A DNA stretch of 64,000 bases from the NCBI GenBank assembly GCA_016718405.1, contig JADKDJ010000038.1, forward strand, positions 206,788 through 270,787, written 5' to 3'. Positions 53,352-63,293 of this stretch are shown here, one piece after another (the stretch's first letter is position 1; every line of letters begins with the position of its first letter). This DNA is from Candidatus Rhodoferax odensensis (GTDB taxonomy: Bacteria; Pseudomonadota; Gammaproteobacteria; Burkholderiales; Burkholderiaceae_C). The notes below the pieces were generated by a model, which was not told the origin of the DNA, made no database searches, and was given only the letters and a program-made list of their open reading frames with translations. Made by a program: the position numbers and the translations under genes.

Positions 53352-54260
53352 ATGACATCTCCAACTGGCCCGATCAAGGGCAGCATCGTCGCTCTGGTAA
53401 CGCCCATGCACGACGATGGCAGTGTGGACTACCCCACTCTGCGCAAGCTGATCGACTGGCACATCGCCGAAGGCACCGACTGCATTGGTGTGGTCGGCAC
53501 CACCGGCGAGTCCCCCACGGTGACGGTGGCCGAGCACTGCGAGATCATTCGCGTTGCCGTCGAACAGGCCCGCACCCATGGCGACAAGCGTGTGCCGATC
53601 ATGGCCGGCTGCGGCGCCAACTCCACCGCCGAGGCCATTGAGCTGGCGCGGTTTGCCAAGAAGGTGGGAGCCGACTGCCAATTGCAGGTGGTGCCCTACT
53701 ACAACAAGCCCACGCAAGAGGGCCAGTACCGGCATTTCAAGGCCATCGCCGAGGCGGTCGGTGATCTGCCCATGGTGCTGTACAACGTTCCCGGCCGCTC
53801 CGTGGCAGACATGGCCCACGACACCGTGCTGCGCCTGGCGGGCGTGGACGGCATCGTCGGCATCAAGGAAGCCACCGGCAACATCGACCGCGCCCAGTGG
53901 CTCATCCGCGAGGCGCCCAAACATTTCTCGATCTATTCAGGCGACGACCCCACCGCCGTCGCTCTGATGTTGTGCGGAGGTCACGGTAATGTGAGTGTGA
54001 CGGCCAACGTCGCGCCACGGCGCATGCACGAGCTGTGCGCCGCTGCGATGGCCGGCGACATCAAGCGCGCCATGGCGCTGCAATTTAGCCTGATGCCCTT
54101 GCACAAGCACCTGTTCGTTGAAGCCAATCCGATCCCGGTCAAGTGGGCAATGGCGCGCATGCAGCTGTGTGGCGCCACCTTGCGTTTACCCATGACACCC
54201 CTGACCGAGTCAAACGGCGCCGTGGTCGAAGGCGCACTTCGCGCGTGCGACCTGATCTGA
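53352..54260 (+). CDS. dapA: 4-hydroxy-tetrahydrodipicolinate synthase
   Basis: 302 residues from the ATG at 53352 (a TTG 6 bases earlier is possible). It condenses pyruvate and aspartate semialdehyde in lysine/diaminopimelate synthesis. Seen: GTTGESPTV, VPYYNKPTQEG (Tyr), LYNVPGRS and the Schiff-base lysine in GIKEATGNIDR. A TAAAAT -10-like box lies about 30 bp upstream. Followed by bamC. Confidence 0.95.
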   Translation: MTSPTGPIKGSIVALVTPMHDDGSVDYPTLRKLIDWHIAEGTDCIGVVGTTGESPTVTVAEHCEIIRVAVEQARTHGDKRVPIMAGCGANSTAEAIELARFAKKVGADCQLQVVPYYNKPTQEGQYRHFKAIAEAVGDLPMVLYNVPGRSVADMAHDTVLRLAGVDGIVGIKEATGNIDRAQWLIREAPKHFSIYSGDDPTAVALMLCGGHGNVSVTANVAPRRMHELCAAAMAGDIKRAMALQFSLMPLHKHLFVEANPIPVKWAMARMQLCGATLRLPMTPLTESNGAVVEGALRACDLI

Positions 54261-54288
54261 CCCCACTTTTTGTCCCAAGGAATCATTT

Positions 54289-55368
54289 GTGAATCAATTT
54301 TCTAGACTGGCGTTGCTGGGTACTATTGTGGCTCTGGGCGCGTGCTCGGCCCTTGAAGGCAACAAGATCGATTACCGCAGCTCCGGCAAAGGCCCGTCGC
54401 TGGAGGTTCCCCCCGATCTCACCCAGCTCTCACGCGACGGCCGCTATACCCTGTCGGGCGGATCGGTGAGTGCGTCAAGCTTCCAGACCAGCGGCAGCAG
54501 CGCCCCCGGCGTTCCCACCGCACTGAGTGCAGCGGGCGATGTTCGCATGGAACGCGCCGGCTCGCAGCGCTGGCTGGTGGTCAACCGCCCGGCTGAGCAA
54601 GTCTGGGGCCCGACACGCGATTTCTGGCAGGAAAACGGCTTCTTGCTGGCCAGCGAACAGGCCAACCTGGGCATCATGGAAACCGACTGGGCCGAGAACC
54701 GCGCCAAACTGCCCAACGACATGATTCGCAACGCGCTGGGCAAGATCCTGGACTCGCTCTACTCCACCAGCGAGCGCGACAAGTTTCGTACCCGACTCGA
54801 GCGCAACGCCAGTGGCGGCACTGAGATCTACATCAGCCACCGTGGCATGGTGGAGGTTTACAGCACGACCCAAAAGGACCAGACCGTTTGGCAGCCGCGC
54901 GCGGCTGATCCGGAGCTCGAAGCCGAGTTCATGCGTCGCCTGCTGGTCAAGCTGGGCCTGCCTCAGGAACAGGCGAAAACAGTCGTTGCCAGCGCCCCAA
55001 GCAAAGAAGCAGCGCGCGTGACCACGACACAGGGCCAAACATCGGTTCAACTCGACGACGGCTTCGACCGCGCCTGGCGCCGCGTCGGCCTGGCGCTCGA
55101 TCGAACCGGCTTCACCGTTGAGGACCGCGATCGAAACCAAGGGATGTACTTCGTTCGTTACGTGGAACCCGGCTCGGACAAGGGCGAGGGCAGTTTCTTT
55201 GGCAAGCTCTTTGGTGGCGCCACGGGCGGTGCACCGCTCAAGTACCGCGTGCTGGTGCGCAGCCAGGGTGAGTCCACCACCGTGACCGTGCTGGACGAGA
55301 AAGGCCAGCCCGATACCACTGCGAACGCGCAGCGCATCCTCAAGCTGCTGGCCGACGACCTGAAATAG
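54289..55368 (+). CDS. bamC: Outer-membrane assembly lipoprotein BamC
   Basis: 359 residues with a GTG start and AAGGAA ribosome site. The signal peptide ends in the lipobox LGAC with lipidated Cys about 19. It then has the BamC N-terminal stretch YRSSGKGPSLEVPPDLTQLSRDGRY and two helix-grip domains (about 80-210 and 245-355). It is part of the BAM complex that inserts outer-membrane proteins. The dapA-bamC order matches E. coli (dapA-nlpB). Confidence 0.92.
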   Translation: MNQFSRLALLGTIVALGACSALEGNKIDYRSSGKGPSLEVPPDLTQLSRDGRYTLSGGSVSASSFQTSGSSAPGVPTALSAAGDVRMERAGSQRWLVVNRPAEQVWGPTRDFWQENGFLLASEQANLGIMETDWAENRAKLPNDMIRNALGKILDSLYSTSERDKFRTRLERNASGGTEIYISHRGMVEVYSTTQKDQTVWQPRAADPELEAEFMRRLLVKLGLPQEQAKTVVASAPSKEAARVTTTQGQTSVQLDDGFDRAWRRVGLALDRTGFTVEDRDRNQGMYFVRYVEPGSDKGEGSFFGKLFGGATGGAPLKYRVLVRSQGESTTVTVLDEKGQPDTTANAQRILKLLADDLK

Positions 55369-55410
55369 GACCGTTGACGCGCGTAGTTCACGTGCGCGCT
55401 GCCGCCCGGC

Positions 55411-56517
55411 TTAAGGGGTGGCGGGAGCCGCCAGCGCCCACTGAATATGTTCGCGCAGCAGATCGCTGCCAGTGGCATGTGCCTGGTCGAGCGCCAAGCG
55501 CAGACCTGCTTGCTCGGCAGCAGGTAGGCCAGCGCGCAAGGCATTACCGATCGCAACCACAATATTGCGCTGCCAGCGCGCGTGGCCAATGCGCCGGATC
55601 GGCCCTCCTTCGGTTCTGCGCAGGAACTCCGCCTCGCTCCAGGCGAGCAGTTGCCCCAGCTGCGCACCGCCAAGACCCTCGCGCTCGTCGAAGTCTGACA
55701 AGCTGCTGCGCTGGGCATACTTGTTCCACGGACAGATCAACTGACAATCATCGCAGCCATAAATGCGGTTGCCAATCAGGGGGCGCAACGCCAGTGGGAT
55801 TGGCCCGGCATGCTCAATCGTCAGGTACGAAATGCAACGCCGCGCATCAAGCCGGAAGGGCGCCACGATGGCCTGCGTCGGGCAGACGTCGATACAGGAC
55901 TGGCAACTGCCGCAATGCGCGCTCAGCGGCTGGCTGTGGGGCAAAGCCAAGCTCACATAGATCTCACCCAAAAAGAACATGCTGCCGGCTTCACGACTCA
56001 GCACCAGCGTGTGTTTGCCGCGCCAACCCTGACCACTGCGCGCCGCCAGTTCGGCCTCCAGAACCGGCGCCGAATCGGTGAAGACGCGATGCCCAAATGG
56101 GCCCAGATGTTGCGCGATCCGGTCACTGAGTTTTTGCAGGCGTTGGCGCATCACCTTGTGGTAGTCGCGGCCCCTGGCATAGACCGAAACAATACCCTCG
56201 GTGGGCCGTTTGAGTCGCTCCAACTCAATGCTCTGCCATTGCGGCGGCGTGCCCGCGCTCAGGTAGTCCATGCGCGCGGTGATGACACTGACCGTGCCGG
56301 GCACCAGTTCAGCCGGGCGCGCGCGCTTGAGGCCATGGCTGGCCATGTACGCCATCTCACCATGAAAGCCACGCTCCAGCCATTGCATCAAGCCGGGTTC
56401 GGCCGTGGTCAAATCAACCCCGGTCACGCCAATTTGGGAGAATCCAAGCTCCAAGGCCCAGGCCCGAAATGTGGAAACCAACTGCTTGCTGTCGATTTGA
56501 GTGCTGTGAACTGTCAC
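55411..56517 (-). CDS. queG: Epoxyqueuosine reductase
   Basis: 368 residues from the GTG at 56517; the open frame to 56664 runs into the tsaE coding region. Cobalamin- and Fe-S-dependent last step of queuosine synthesis on tRNA. Seen: ITARMDYL, GRDYHKVMR, TDSAPVLEAELAARSGQGWRGKHT, and two 4Fe-4S clusters (CGSCQSCIDVCPTQAI; CDDCQLICPWNKYAQ). The start overlaps the divergent tsaE start by about 12 bases, so one of the two starts may be further downstream. Confidence 0.92.
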   Translation of the reverse strand: MTVHSTQIDSKQLVSTFRAWALELGFSQIGVTGVDLTTAEPGLMQWLERGFHGEMAYMASHGLKRARPAELVPGTVSVITARMDYLSAGTPPQWQSIELERLKRPTEGIVSVYARGRDYHKVMRQRLQKLSDRIAQHLGPFGHRVFTDSAPVLEAELAARSGQGWRGKHTLVLSREAGSMFFLGEIYVSLALPHSQPLSAHCGSCQSCIDVCPTQAIVAPFRLDARRCISYLTIEHAGPIPLALRPLIGNRIYGCDDCQLICPWNKYAQRSSLSDFDEREGLGGAQLGQLLAWSEAEFLRRTEGGPIRRIGHARWQRNIVVAIGNALRAGLPAAEQAGLRLALDQAHATGSDLLREHIQWALAAPATP

Positions 56518-57012
56518 CCCCCGATTGTAAAAACCCTGCGCTGGTGTGATGAAACGGCCACACAAGCGTTTGCGCAGTGGCTGGCGCAACAACCCCAGTT
56601 GGGTGCGGCCTTGATTGCGCTGGAGGGAGACCTGGGAGCCGGCAAGACCACACTGGTACGTCACCTGTTGCGCGCGTTGGGCGTGAGCGGCCGAATCAAG
56701 AGCCCCACCTACGCGGTCGTCGAACCCTACGAGCTACCCGACCTGTCGATCTGGCACTTTGACTTCTACCGATTCTCCGACCCGCGTGAGTGGGAGGACG
56801 CCGGCTTTCGCGACCTATTTGCCAGAGCGGGCTTGAAGCTGGTGGAGTGGCCCGAAAAAGCTGCCGGTGTACTGCCCTGCCCGGACCTGACGATCCGAAT
56901 CGACTGCGGCGACGACGAAGCCCGTGACGTCACCCTCACCGCGCAAACACCACTGGGCACCAACTTGCTGCAGGGCCTGAGCGGCGGCGACGAACGCACG
57001 GAGATTGCGTGA
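56506..57012 (+). CDS. tsaE: tRNA threonylcarbamoyladenosine biosynthesis ATPase TsaE
   Basis: 168 residues from a GTG at 56506. ATPase partner of TsaB/TsaD for the t6A37 modification. Walker A is EGDLGAGKTTLVRHLL; then SPTYAVVEPYELPD and HFDFYRFSDPREWEDAGF, the conserved Asp/Arg/Glu region; VEWPEKA follows. Overlaps the amiC start (GTGA) by 4 bases, the usual tsaE-amiC pairing. Start uncertain because it meets the divergent queG start. Confidence 0.9.
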   Translation: MNCHPPIVKTLRWCDETATQAFAQWLAQQPQLGAALIALEGDLGAGKTTLVRHLLRALGVSGRIKSPTYAVVEPYELPDLSIWHFDFYRFSDPREWEDAGFRDLFARAGLKLVEWPEKAAGVLPCPDLTIRIDCGDDEARDVTLTAQTPLGTNLLQGLSGGDERTEIA

Positions 57013-58358
57013 AGCGTCGCGACCTGCTGCAATCGGGCTCGGTCGTTCTGCTGCTGGGTATCCAGGAATTGGCATGGGGCGCGACCATCGTGGCGGTGCG
57101 GGTCTGGCCGGCGCCAGACTATTCGCGCGTCACGATCGAGTCCGACCAGCAGCTCAAGACCACGCAACTGTTTGTCAGTAACCCGCCGCGCCTGGCGGTG
57201 GATATTGAAGGCATCGAGCTCAACCCCGCGCTGCGTGAATTGGTGGCCAAAGTCAGAGCGGATGACCCCAATATCGCCGGCATCCGCGTCGGGCAATTCG
57301 CGCCCCGTGTGGTGCGCCTGGTGGTGGACCTCAAACAACCCATTGCACCGCAGGTGTTCACGCTGGCGCCGGTGGCCGCGTACCAGCACCGGCTGGTGTT
57401 CGACCTCTATCCCACCCAGGCGCTGGACCCGCTGGAGGCCTTGATCGCCGAGCGCCTGCGCGAACATGCCGCCGCCCGCCCGGCAGCGCCTGCCTCTCAA
57501 CCAGGCGCGCCTGATCCCTTAGGCGAGCTGATCGCCCGGCAAACACGCAAGCCCGCCTCCGCGGCCTCTGCCGCACGCGCGGCCACAACACCATCTGAAG
57601 CCAGCGTGCCGACACCGGTCGCGAGCAAGACCGACCGCCTGATCATCATTGCCCTGGACCCCGGCCACGGTGGCGAAGACCCCGGTGCCATCGGCCCTGG
57701 CGGCACGCGAGAAAAAGACGTGGTGTTGAGCATTGCCCAGCGCCTGCGCGAGCGCATCAACGCCACCACGGTCAACGGCAACGCCATGCGCGCATTCCTG
57801 ACGCGCGATGCCGACTTCTTTGTCCCCCTGCACGTGCGCGTGCAAAAAGCTCGCCGGGTGCAGGCCGACCTGTTCATCAGCATCCATGCGGACGCCTTTT
57901 TCACACCGCGCCCGCAAGGCGCCAGCATCTTTGCCCTGAGCCAGGGCGGTGCATCAAGCACCGCTGCGCGCTGGATGGCCGACAAGGAGAACCGCGCCGA
58001 CTTGGTGGGCGGACTCAACGTCAAAGCCAAAGACGCACAGGTACGCCGTGCGCTGCTCGATATGAGCACCACCGCCCAGATCAACGACAGCCTGAAGCTC
58101 GGCGGCGCGATGCTGGGCGAGATCGGCCGGGTGGGCAAACTGCACAAACCACGCGTCGAACAGGCCAGTTTCGCGGTGCTCAAGGCGCCCGACATCCCCA
58201 GCGTATTGGTCGAGTCGGCCTTCATCAGCAACCCGGAAGAAGAAGCCAAACTCAACAGCGAGGCTTACCAGGAGCAGCTGGCCGACGCCCTGATGCGCGG
58301 CATTGAGCGCTACTTCGCGAAGAACCCGCCGCTGGCGCGCAACCGCGTGGTGAGCTGA
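57009..58358 (+). CDS. amiC: N-acetylmuramoyl-L-alanine amidase AmiC
   Basis: 449 residues with a GTG start. The N-terminus MKRRDLLQSGSVVLLLG is a twin-arginine signal, as for E. coli AmiC. The AMIN localisation domain (about 28-130) precedes a linker rich in Ala/Pro (about 150-205), then the zinc amidase_3 domain with DPGHGGEDPGA, REKDVVL and SIHADAF, plus ESAFISNPEEE near the end. It splits septal peptidoglycan during cell division. Confidence 0.93.
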   Translation: MKRRDLLQSGSVVLLLGIQELAWGATIVAVRVWPAPDYSRVTIESDQQLKTTQLFVSNPPRLAVDIEGIELNPALRELVAKVRADDPNIAGIRVGQFAPRVVRLVVDLKQPIAPQVFTLAPVAAYQHRLVFDLYPTQALDPLEALIAERLREHAAARPAAPASQPGAPDPLGELIARQTRKPASAASAARAATTPSEASVPTPVASKTDRLIIIALDPGHGGEDPGAIGPGGTREKDVVLSIAQRLRERINATTVNGNAMRAFLTRDADFFVPLHVRVQKARRVQADLFISIHADAFFTPRPQGASIFALSQGGASSTAARWMADKENRADLVGGLNVKAKDAQVRRALLDMSTTAQINDSLKLGGAMLGEIGRVGKLHKPRVEQASFAVLKAPDIPSVLVESAFISNPEEEAKLNSEAYQEQLADALMRGIERYFAKNPPLARNRVVS

Positions 58359-58370
58359 ACCGCAGGCTTT

Positions 58371-58394
58371 GTGGCGTCAAGCTCTTGACGCCAC
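58371..58394. terminator. Short-loop inverted repeat between amiC and lhgO
   Basis: GTGGCGTCAAG and CTTGACGCCAC pair around a 2-base loop in the gap between two convergent genes. No T tract, so it is a candidate bidirectional terminator only. Confidence 0.5.
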
Positions 58395-58406
58395 TGCTTA
58401 TCAGCA

Positions 58407-59525
58407 TCAGCTTGAGTCTGGTGTCAGCATGGCCCGCACGTGCTGGCCAATTGCGAGCGCGCTGGTCAAACCCGGTGACTCGATACCGAACAGGTTGACC
58501 AGACCGGCCACGCCATGATCGGCCGGGCCCTGGATCATGAAATCACGCGCAAGCTCGCCAGGTCCATGGATTTTGGGCCGCATGCCCGCGTAGCCCGGCT
58601 GCAGGGCGCCATCGGGCAAGGCCGGCCAATATCTTCGGATATCTGCATAGAAACCAGGCGCACGTGCCGCATCCACCTCAAGGTCCTGCGCCGAATCAAC
58701 CCACTGGACATCTGGACCAAAACGGGCCCGCCCGCCCAGGTCCAACGTGAGGTGTACCCCCAGGCCGGCGGCCTGCGGAACCGGGTAGATCAGATGCGAA
58801 AACGGTGCCCGCCCAGTCAGGGTGAAATAGCTGCCCTTGGCCCAGGCAGTGCGCGGCACATGTACCGCGTCCAGGCCCTGGCAGCGCGACGCCAACGCCG
58901 GCGCGTTCAAGCCGGCAGCATTGACGACCGCACGTGCAGCCAAACGGGTTTCGTCCTTTGCTATCAACAACGTAGCATCAGAAGTCAGAGCCATGGACTC
59001 AACGGGCGTATTGAGTACCACCATGCCACCGGCGTTCTCCAGATCCCCTTGCAGCGACAACATCAGCGCGTGGCTGTCCACGATGCCGGTGCTCGGTGAC
59101 AGGATGGCCGCATGACAACTTAGTTGTGGCTCCAGCGCGCGGGCCTGCTCGGCAGTCAGCCAGCGCAGGTCGTCGACGCTGTTGGATTTAGCCTGCTCAA
59201 CCAACGCCGCCAACAGATGCTGTTGCGCCGGGGCGCTGGCAACGATCAACTTGCCACAGCGCCGATGCCCGATACCACGCTCGGCACAGTAGGCATACAG
59301 CATGGCCTTGCCCTGCACACACAGACTGGCCTTGAGCGAGCCGCTCGGGTAGTAAATCCCGGCGTGGATCACTTCGCTGTTACGCGAGCTGATGCCGGTG
59401 CCGATCGTGCTGGCGCTTTCCAGCACGATGACCTCGCGCCCAGCCAGCGCCAGGGACCGGGCGACGGCCAAGCCAACCACGCCCGCGCCGATGACAACGC
59501 AATCGACGCGCTCAACGCCACCCAT
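58407..59525 (-). CDS. lhgO: L-2-hydroxyglutarate oxidase-like FAD oxidoreductase
   Basis: 372 residues. FAD-binding VIGAGVVGLAVARSLALAGREVIVLE at the N-terminus, then SSRNSEVIHAGIYYPSGSLKASLC, which is typical of LhgO rather than glycine oxidases, and a DAO-fold C-terminus with RPKIHGPGE and NLFGIESPGLTSALAIG. LhgO oxidises L-2-hydroxyglutarate to 2-oxoglutarate; exact substrate is inferred. The start shares a base with the neighbouring cyclase stop. Confidence 0.85.
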   Translation of the reverse strand: MGGVERVDCVVIGAGVVGLAVARSLALAGREVIVLESASTIGTGISSRNSEVIHAGIYYPSGSLKASLCVQGKAMLYAYCAERGIGHRRCGKLIVASAPAQQHLLAALVEQAKSNSVDDLRWLTAEQARALEPQLSCHAAILSPSTGIVDSHALMLSLQGDLENAGGMVVLNTPVESMALTSDATLLIAKDETRLAARAVVNAAGLNAPALASRCQGLDAVHVPRTAWAKGSYFTLTGRAPFSHLIYPVPQAAGLGVHLTLDLGGRARFGPDVQWVDSAQDLEVDAARAPGFYADIRRYWPALPDGALQPGYAGMRPKIHGPGELARDFMIQGPADHGVAGLVNLFGIESPGLTSALAIGQHVRAMLTPDSS

Positions 59526-61852
59526 CAGCTGCTACTCAAATCACTCGACGCCGTGTTGTAAAAGCGCATGGTGTTGCGCCCGGCGCCCTTGGCTTTGTAC
59601 ATCGCGCGGTCGGCCTGCTTGAGTATCTCCTCGACACTGACCGACACGCCCTTGAACATGACCAGTCCGATACTGGGCGTGCTGTGGCAATCATGGCCAG
59701 GCAGCGCGTAGGGCGCGTTGAGGGCGCTCAGAATCTTCTCGGCCACCGACTGCACTTGCGCCACCGCCGCCACTTCGTCACTGCTCAACTCCGCCAGCAC
59801 AACCACGAACTCGTCGCCGCCCAGGCGCGCCACGGTGTCGTGCGCGCGCACGTGGGCCATCAGGCGCTGACCAACAATGCGGAGCAACATGTCCCCCGCA
59901 TCGTGTCCCAAGCGGTCGTTGAGGGCCTTGAAGTCGTCCATATCCAGAAACAACACGGCGCCGAACTGGCCACCGCGAGCGCTGGCCAACATGGCACGCT
60001 GCAGCCGGTCCTCCAGCAGTCGCCGATTGGGCAGACCCGTCAATGCGTCGTGAAAGGCCAGCCGATGAATCTCCTGCTGGTCGCGCTTGCGTTGGCTGAT
60101 GTCGCGCGAAATGCCCATCACCCCAATCACCCGCCCATGCGAATCACGCATGGCCTTCTTGATCGACTCGTAAACACCCCGACTGCCATCGATGGCCAAG
60201 GTCTTCCAGTCTTCGTACACGATGGCGTCGTCGGTGGCCATGGCGGCACGGTCGAGCTCGCGAGACAGCGCTGCGGCTTCGGCGGTGCAAAAATCGAGGT
60301 CGGTCTTGCCGACAATCTGTGCGCGCGGCTTGTTCCACACGCGCTCAAAGGCCGGATTGCAGTCGAGATAGACACCATCCACGTCTTTGAGCCAGATCAT
60401 GTCTGGGATGGTCTCAATCAACGTACGCACCAACGCCCGGCTCTGGCGCAGATCGGCCTCGGCATGCTTGCGCAGCGAGATGTCCAAATGGGTGCCCAGC
60501 ATGCGCTGCGCGGCACCACTGGCGTCACGCTCCATCACCTTGCCACGCAGCTGGACCCAAACCCAGTGCCCTGCCTTGTGCCGCATCCGATACTCAAACT
60601 CGCACACGTCGGTCACACCGCTCATGTGCTGGTTCAGGGCCATGCCAATGGCAGCGCGGTCGTCCGGGTGCAGCATCGCCTCCCAGGCGGCCAAGGTTGG
60701 GGCGACTTCGCGCAAGTCGTAGCCCACTTGCGCGCACCATCGCTGGTCGCGCACCACCCGGCCACTGGGCACATGCCAGTCCCAAAGACCCAGTGCGGCG
60801 CCCCCCAATGCCAGCTCCATACGCTGGGCGTGCTCGCGCCGCATGCGCTCAATGGTGGACAGCTCCTGCGCCACGGACTGGCGACGCGACTGGCGATGGT
60901 GAAGACTCGCCGCCAGCATGACGCAGATCAGCAGGTAACTGCCAGCAATCCAGTAGGTCTGCGTCCGCCACGGCGCAAACACCTGCGCACGCTCGCGTTG
61001 CAGCACCAGCACCATGCCCGTGTCGCGGGTCACGCCGACCTGTCGCAGCACACCGGCCTTGGTTGCTGCGGGCTCCAAATCCAGGCCCCACGCTACCGGC
61101 GCCTGGCCAGCGGCCACGCGCCAGGGCCTGAACTCCGCCAACGCATTGGTCAAATCAAGTTCGGGCCCCCAAATGTGCGCCGGCGAAGTCAGCCAAACCC
61201 GGCCGTCTGCAAACGCGATCACGGCAGCCATGTCCGGGGCGTACGGCGCCGAGGTCAAAATGCCAGCAAAAAACTCCCGCTCGACCGTGGCCGAGACCAC
61301 GCCCACCACGCGACCATTGGCGTCCTGCACAACGCGCGACAGCGTCAGCAATGAGCGGTCTTGATGGCTGTACACCAGTGGCAGGGGCTCAGCCAGACTG
61401 GCGGGCGCTCGCTCGATGACCTGCCTGAAGGTCGGGCTGTCCGCCATGCTGCTGCCCACACGCTCGGGGCGACTGGCTTCGAGCACGCGGCCCCGTATAT
61501 CCAGCCATAGCAACTCACGTAGGCCGGGCGACAACGACAGGTAGCGGCGCAACCGGCGCGATGACTCGGCAGGCGTCTGCGCCGCCGGACCCTGCTCATC
61601 CGCCACGACCGTCAACAGCTTGTCGAGGCGTTGCAACTGACGCTGAAGGCCAGCATCGACGGCACGCGCCTGGGCAAACAAGCGTTCACGCTCCTGGGCG
61701 CCGACCTGGTGATAGGCGGCATAACGCTCGGCACTCCAGAGCCCGGCCACCAGCACTACCGCCAGAACCAGAAACACCCACTCGCGAAAGGCACGCCCAC
61801 TGTCGGCGACCGCGACCGCGACGGCGTTGTCGGACAAAGGCGAAACGGGCAT
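59525..61852 (-). CDS. Cache/PAS sensor diguanylate cyclase
   Basis: 775 residues. TM1 (about 25-45), an extracytoplasmic Cache-like sensor (about 50-300), TM2 (about 308-325), two PAS domains (about 345-470 and 475-600, with HPDD and WVQLRG PAC motifs), and a GGDEF domain with RLGGDEFVVVL (about 676-685) preceded by an RxxD site (RAHD). It probably makes c-di-GMP in response to an external signal. No EAL domain. Confidence 0.92.
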   Translation of the reverse strand: MPVSPLSDNAVAVAVADSGRAFREWVFLVLAVVLVAGLWSAERYAAYHQVGAQERERLFAQARAVDAGLQRQLQRLDKLLTVVADEQGPAAQTPAESSRRLRRYLSLSPGLRELLWLDIRGRVLEASRPERVGSSMADSPTFRQVIERAPASLAEPLPLVYSHQDRSLLTLSRVVQDANGRVVGVVSATVEREFFAGILTSAPYAPDMAAVIAFADGRVWLTSPAHIWGPELDLTNALAEFRPWRVAAGQAPVAWGLDLEPAATKAGVLRQVGVTRDTGMVLVLQRERAQVFAPWRTQTYWIAGSYLLICVMLAASLHHRQSRRQSVAQELSTIERMRREHAQRMELALGGAALGLWDWHVPSGRVVRDQRWCAQVGYDLREVAPTLAAWEAMLHPDDRAAIGMALNQHMSGVTDVCEFEYRMRHKAGHWVWVQLRGKVMERDASGAAQRMLGTHLDISLRKHAEADLRQSRALVRTLIETIPDMIWLKDVDGVYLDCNPAFERVWNKPRAQIVGKTDLDFCTAEAAALSRELDRAAMATDDAIVYEDWKTLAIDGSRGVYESIKKAMRDSHGRVIGVMGISRDISQRKRDQQEIHRLAFHDALTGLPNRRLLEDRLQRAMLASARGGQFGAVLFLDMDDFKALNDRLGHDAGDMLLRIVGQRLMAHVRAHDTVARLGGDEFVVVLAELSSDEVAAVAQVQSVAEKILSALNAPYALPGHDCHSTPSIGLVMFKGVSVSVEEILKQADRAMYKAKGAGRNTMRFYNTASSDLSSS

Positions 61853-61946
61853 GGTATTGACGACCTTGGGCTTGCATCTTACCGCCAGCCGGTCGGGCGC
61901 ACTCAGCCGTCAATCAAAGCGGGCGGCTGGCAACGCCGCCATGCGC

Positions 61947-63196
61947 TCAGACCAGCGCGGGCAACAACACCTGGTGGTCCACGCTGAACTGGTAGTCGTG
62001 GAAGATGTGCTCGGCGCTCAGCTCCGCATAGCTTCCATCTTCCAGGCGGCGCGTGGTGTCTTTGAGGCGGTAGGTGTAGTGCCCGCAGGTCCAGCAGTTG
62101 TAGTTGCGCATGTGGGTGCACAAACAGGTCTTGTCGTTGACCACCACCACCTTGGCCTGCGGGTTGGCCGCCACCGCGTTGTTGTAGGCGGTGATGTAGG
62201 CGCAGTGGCCCGCCGCGTCAAGCAAGTAGCCATAGGACTCGCAGCCTGGTCGCACGCCCGCGCCAATGGCCGGCGTGTTCTTGAGCATGCGCATGGGGTA
62301 GCCGGTGGGCGACAGCGTGTTGACCACGATGTCGTCCTCGTTGGCCTGGAAGTACTCCTGCTTGACCTTGGTTGGTAAGCCACACTCCTTGGCCACAGTG
62401 AAGCGGGTGGCCACCTGCACGCCCGCACAACCGGCCTCCAGGAAGGACACTGCATCGGAGCCAGTGAACACCCCACCAGCGGCGATCAAGGGAATGTCAA
62501 GCTGCTCGGTCTTGAGAAACTGCACAATCTCGGCGGCGATGGTGGCCAGGTCAAACTGCGCCCAGTCCATGCCAAAACCCAGGTGGCCACCCGCCAACGG
62601 ACCTTCAACAATGACGTAGTCCGGCAAGCGGTTCAGGCGCGCGTTCTTGCGCAAGAACAGTTGCAGCGCGCGCACCGAAGAGACAATAATGCCCAGCTTG
62701 GCATCACGAAAACGCGGGTGGTCTTCCATCAGCGCAAACGAGCCCAAATGCAGACCGGCGCTCAGGGTGATGCCGTCAATGCCGGCATCAAGCGCGGCCT
62801 TCAGGCGCACCTGCAGCGTCTCGCGCGGGCCGCCCATGGTGAGCTTTTCCATGCAGTTGACAAACACCATGCCGTCGCCCTTCTTGGCTTCCATGGTTTT
62901 GCCAACATGGCGGCGCGCCGCCTCGGCCAGTTCATCCAGGTTGAACTTGATCAGCGACTTGTCGGAGTTGTTGATGTTGTACTTGTACAGCCGGGTGCGG
63001 TCACGCACGAACTTGGTGTCAAAGCGCTTGTCTGATACGTCGGTGACCATGGCGTCGGAGATGTGGCCCACGCCACCGAGCCGGGCCGCTTCGAGGGCCA
63101 GTTCCGCCGTCGAAATATCACGCCCATGCCACCAATCATGATGGGCACAAGCTCGCTTTTTCCGAACTTCAGCCGGAAGTCATCAACACGTTTCAT
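61947..63196 (-). CDS. Nitronate monooxygenase-like flavoprotein, one-base frameshift
   Basis: Start ATG at 63196 (MKRVDDFRLKFGKSELVPIMIGGMGV). The frame breaks at 63119, where adding one base restores DISTAELALEAARLGGVGHISDAM and the rest of the protein, about 416 residues. The flavin-oxidoreductase barrel has IVEGPLAGGHLGFGMDW, LIAAGGVFTG and GVQVATRF. The C-terminal tail has a cysteine cluster CLCTHMRNYNCWTCGHY that suggests a metal site. The substrate is unknown. Confidence 0.85.
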
Positions 63197-63293
63197 CGAA
63201 ATCCTTGGGGAGCCTCGAACGCTGGCGACTCTCTTGGTCCAAGGACGAAGCGAAGCCCAGGTAGAACACCCAGGATTCTAACCGTGCCGCCTG

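Noticed and set aside
55810..56505. N-terminal extension of tsaE
   Set aside because: The upstream part is antisense to queG and has no TsaE-like sequence; the start is placed at the GTG at 56506.
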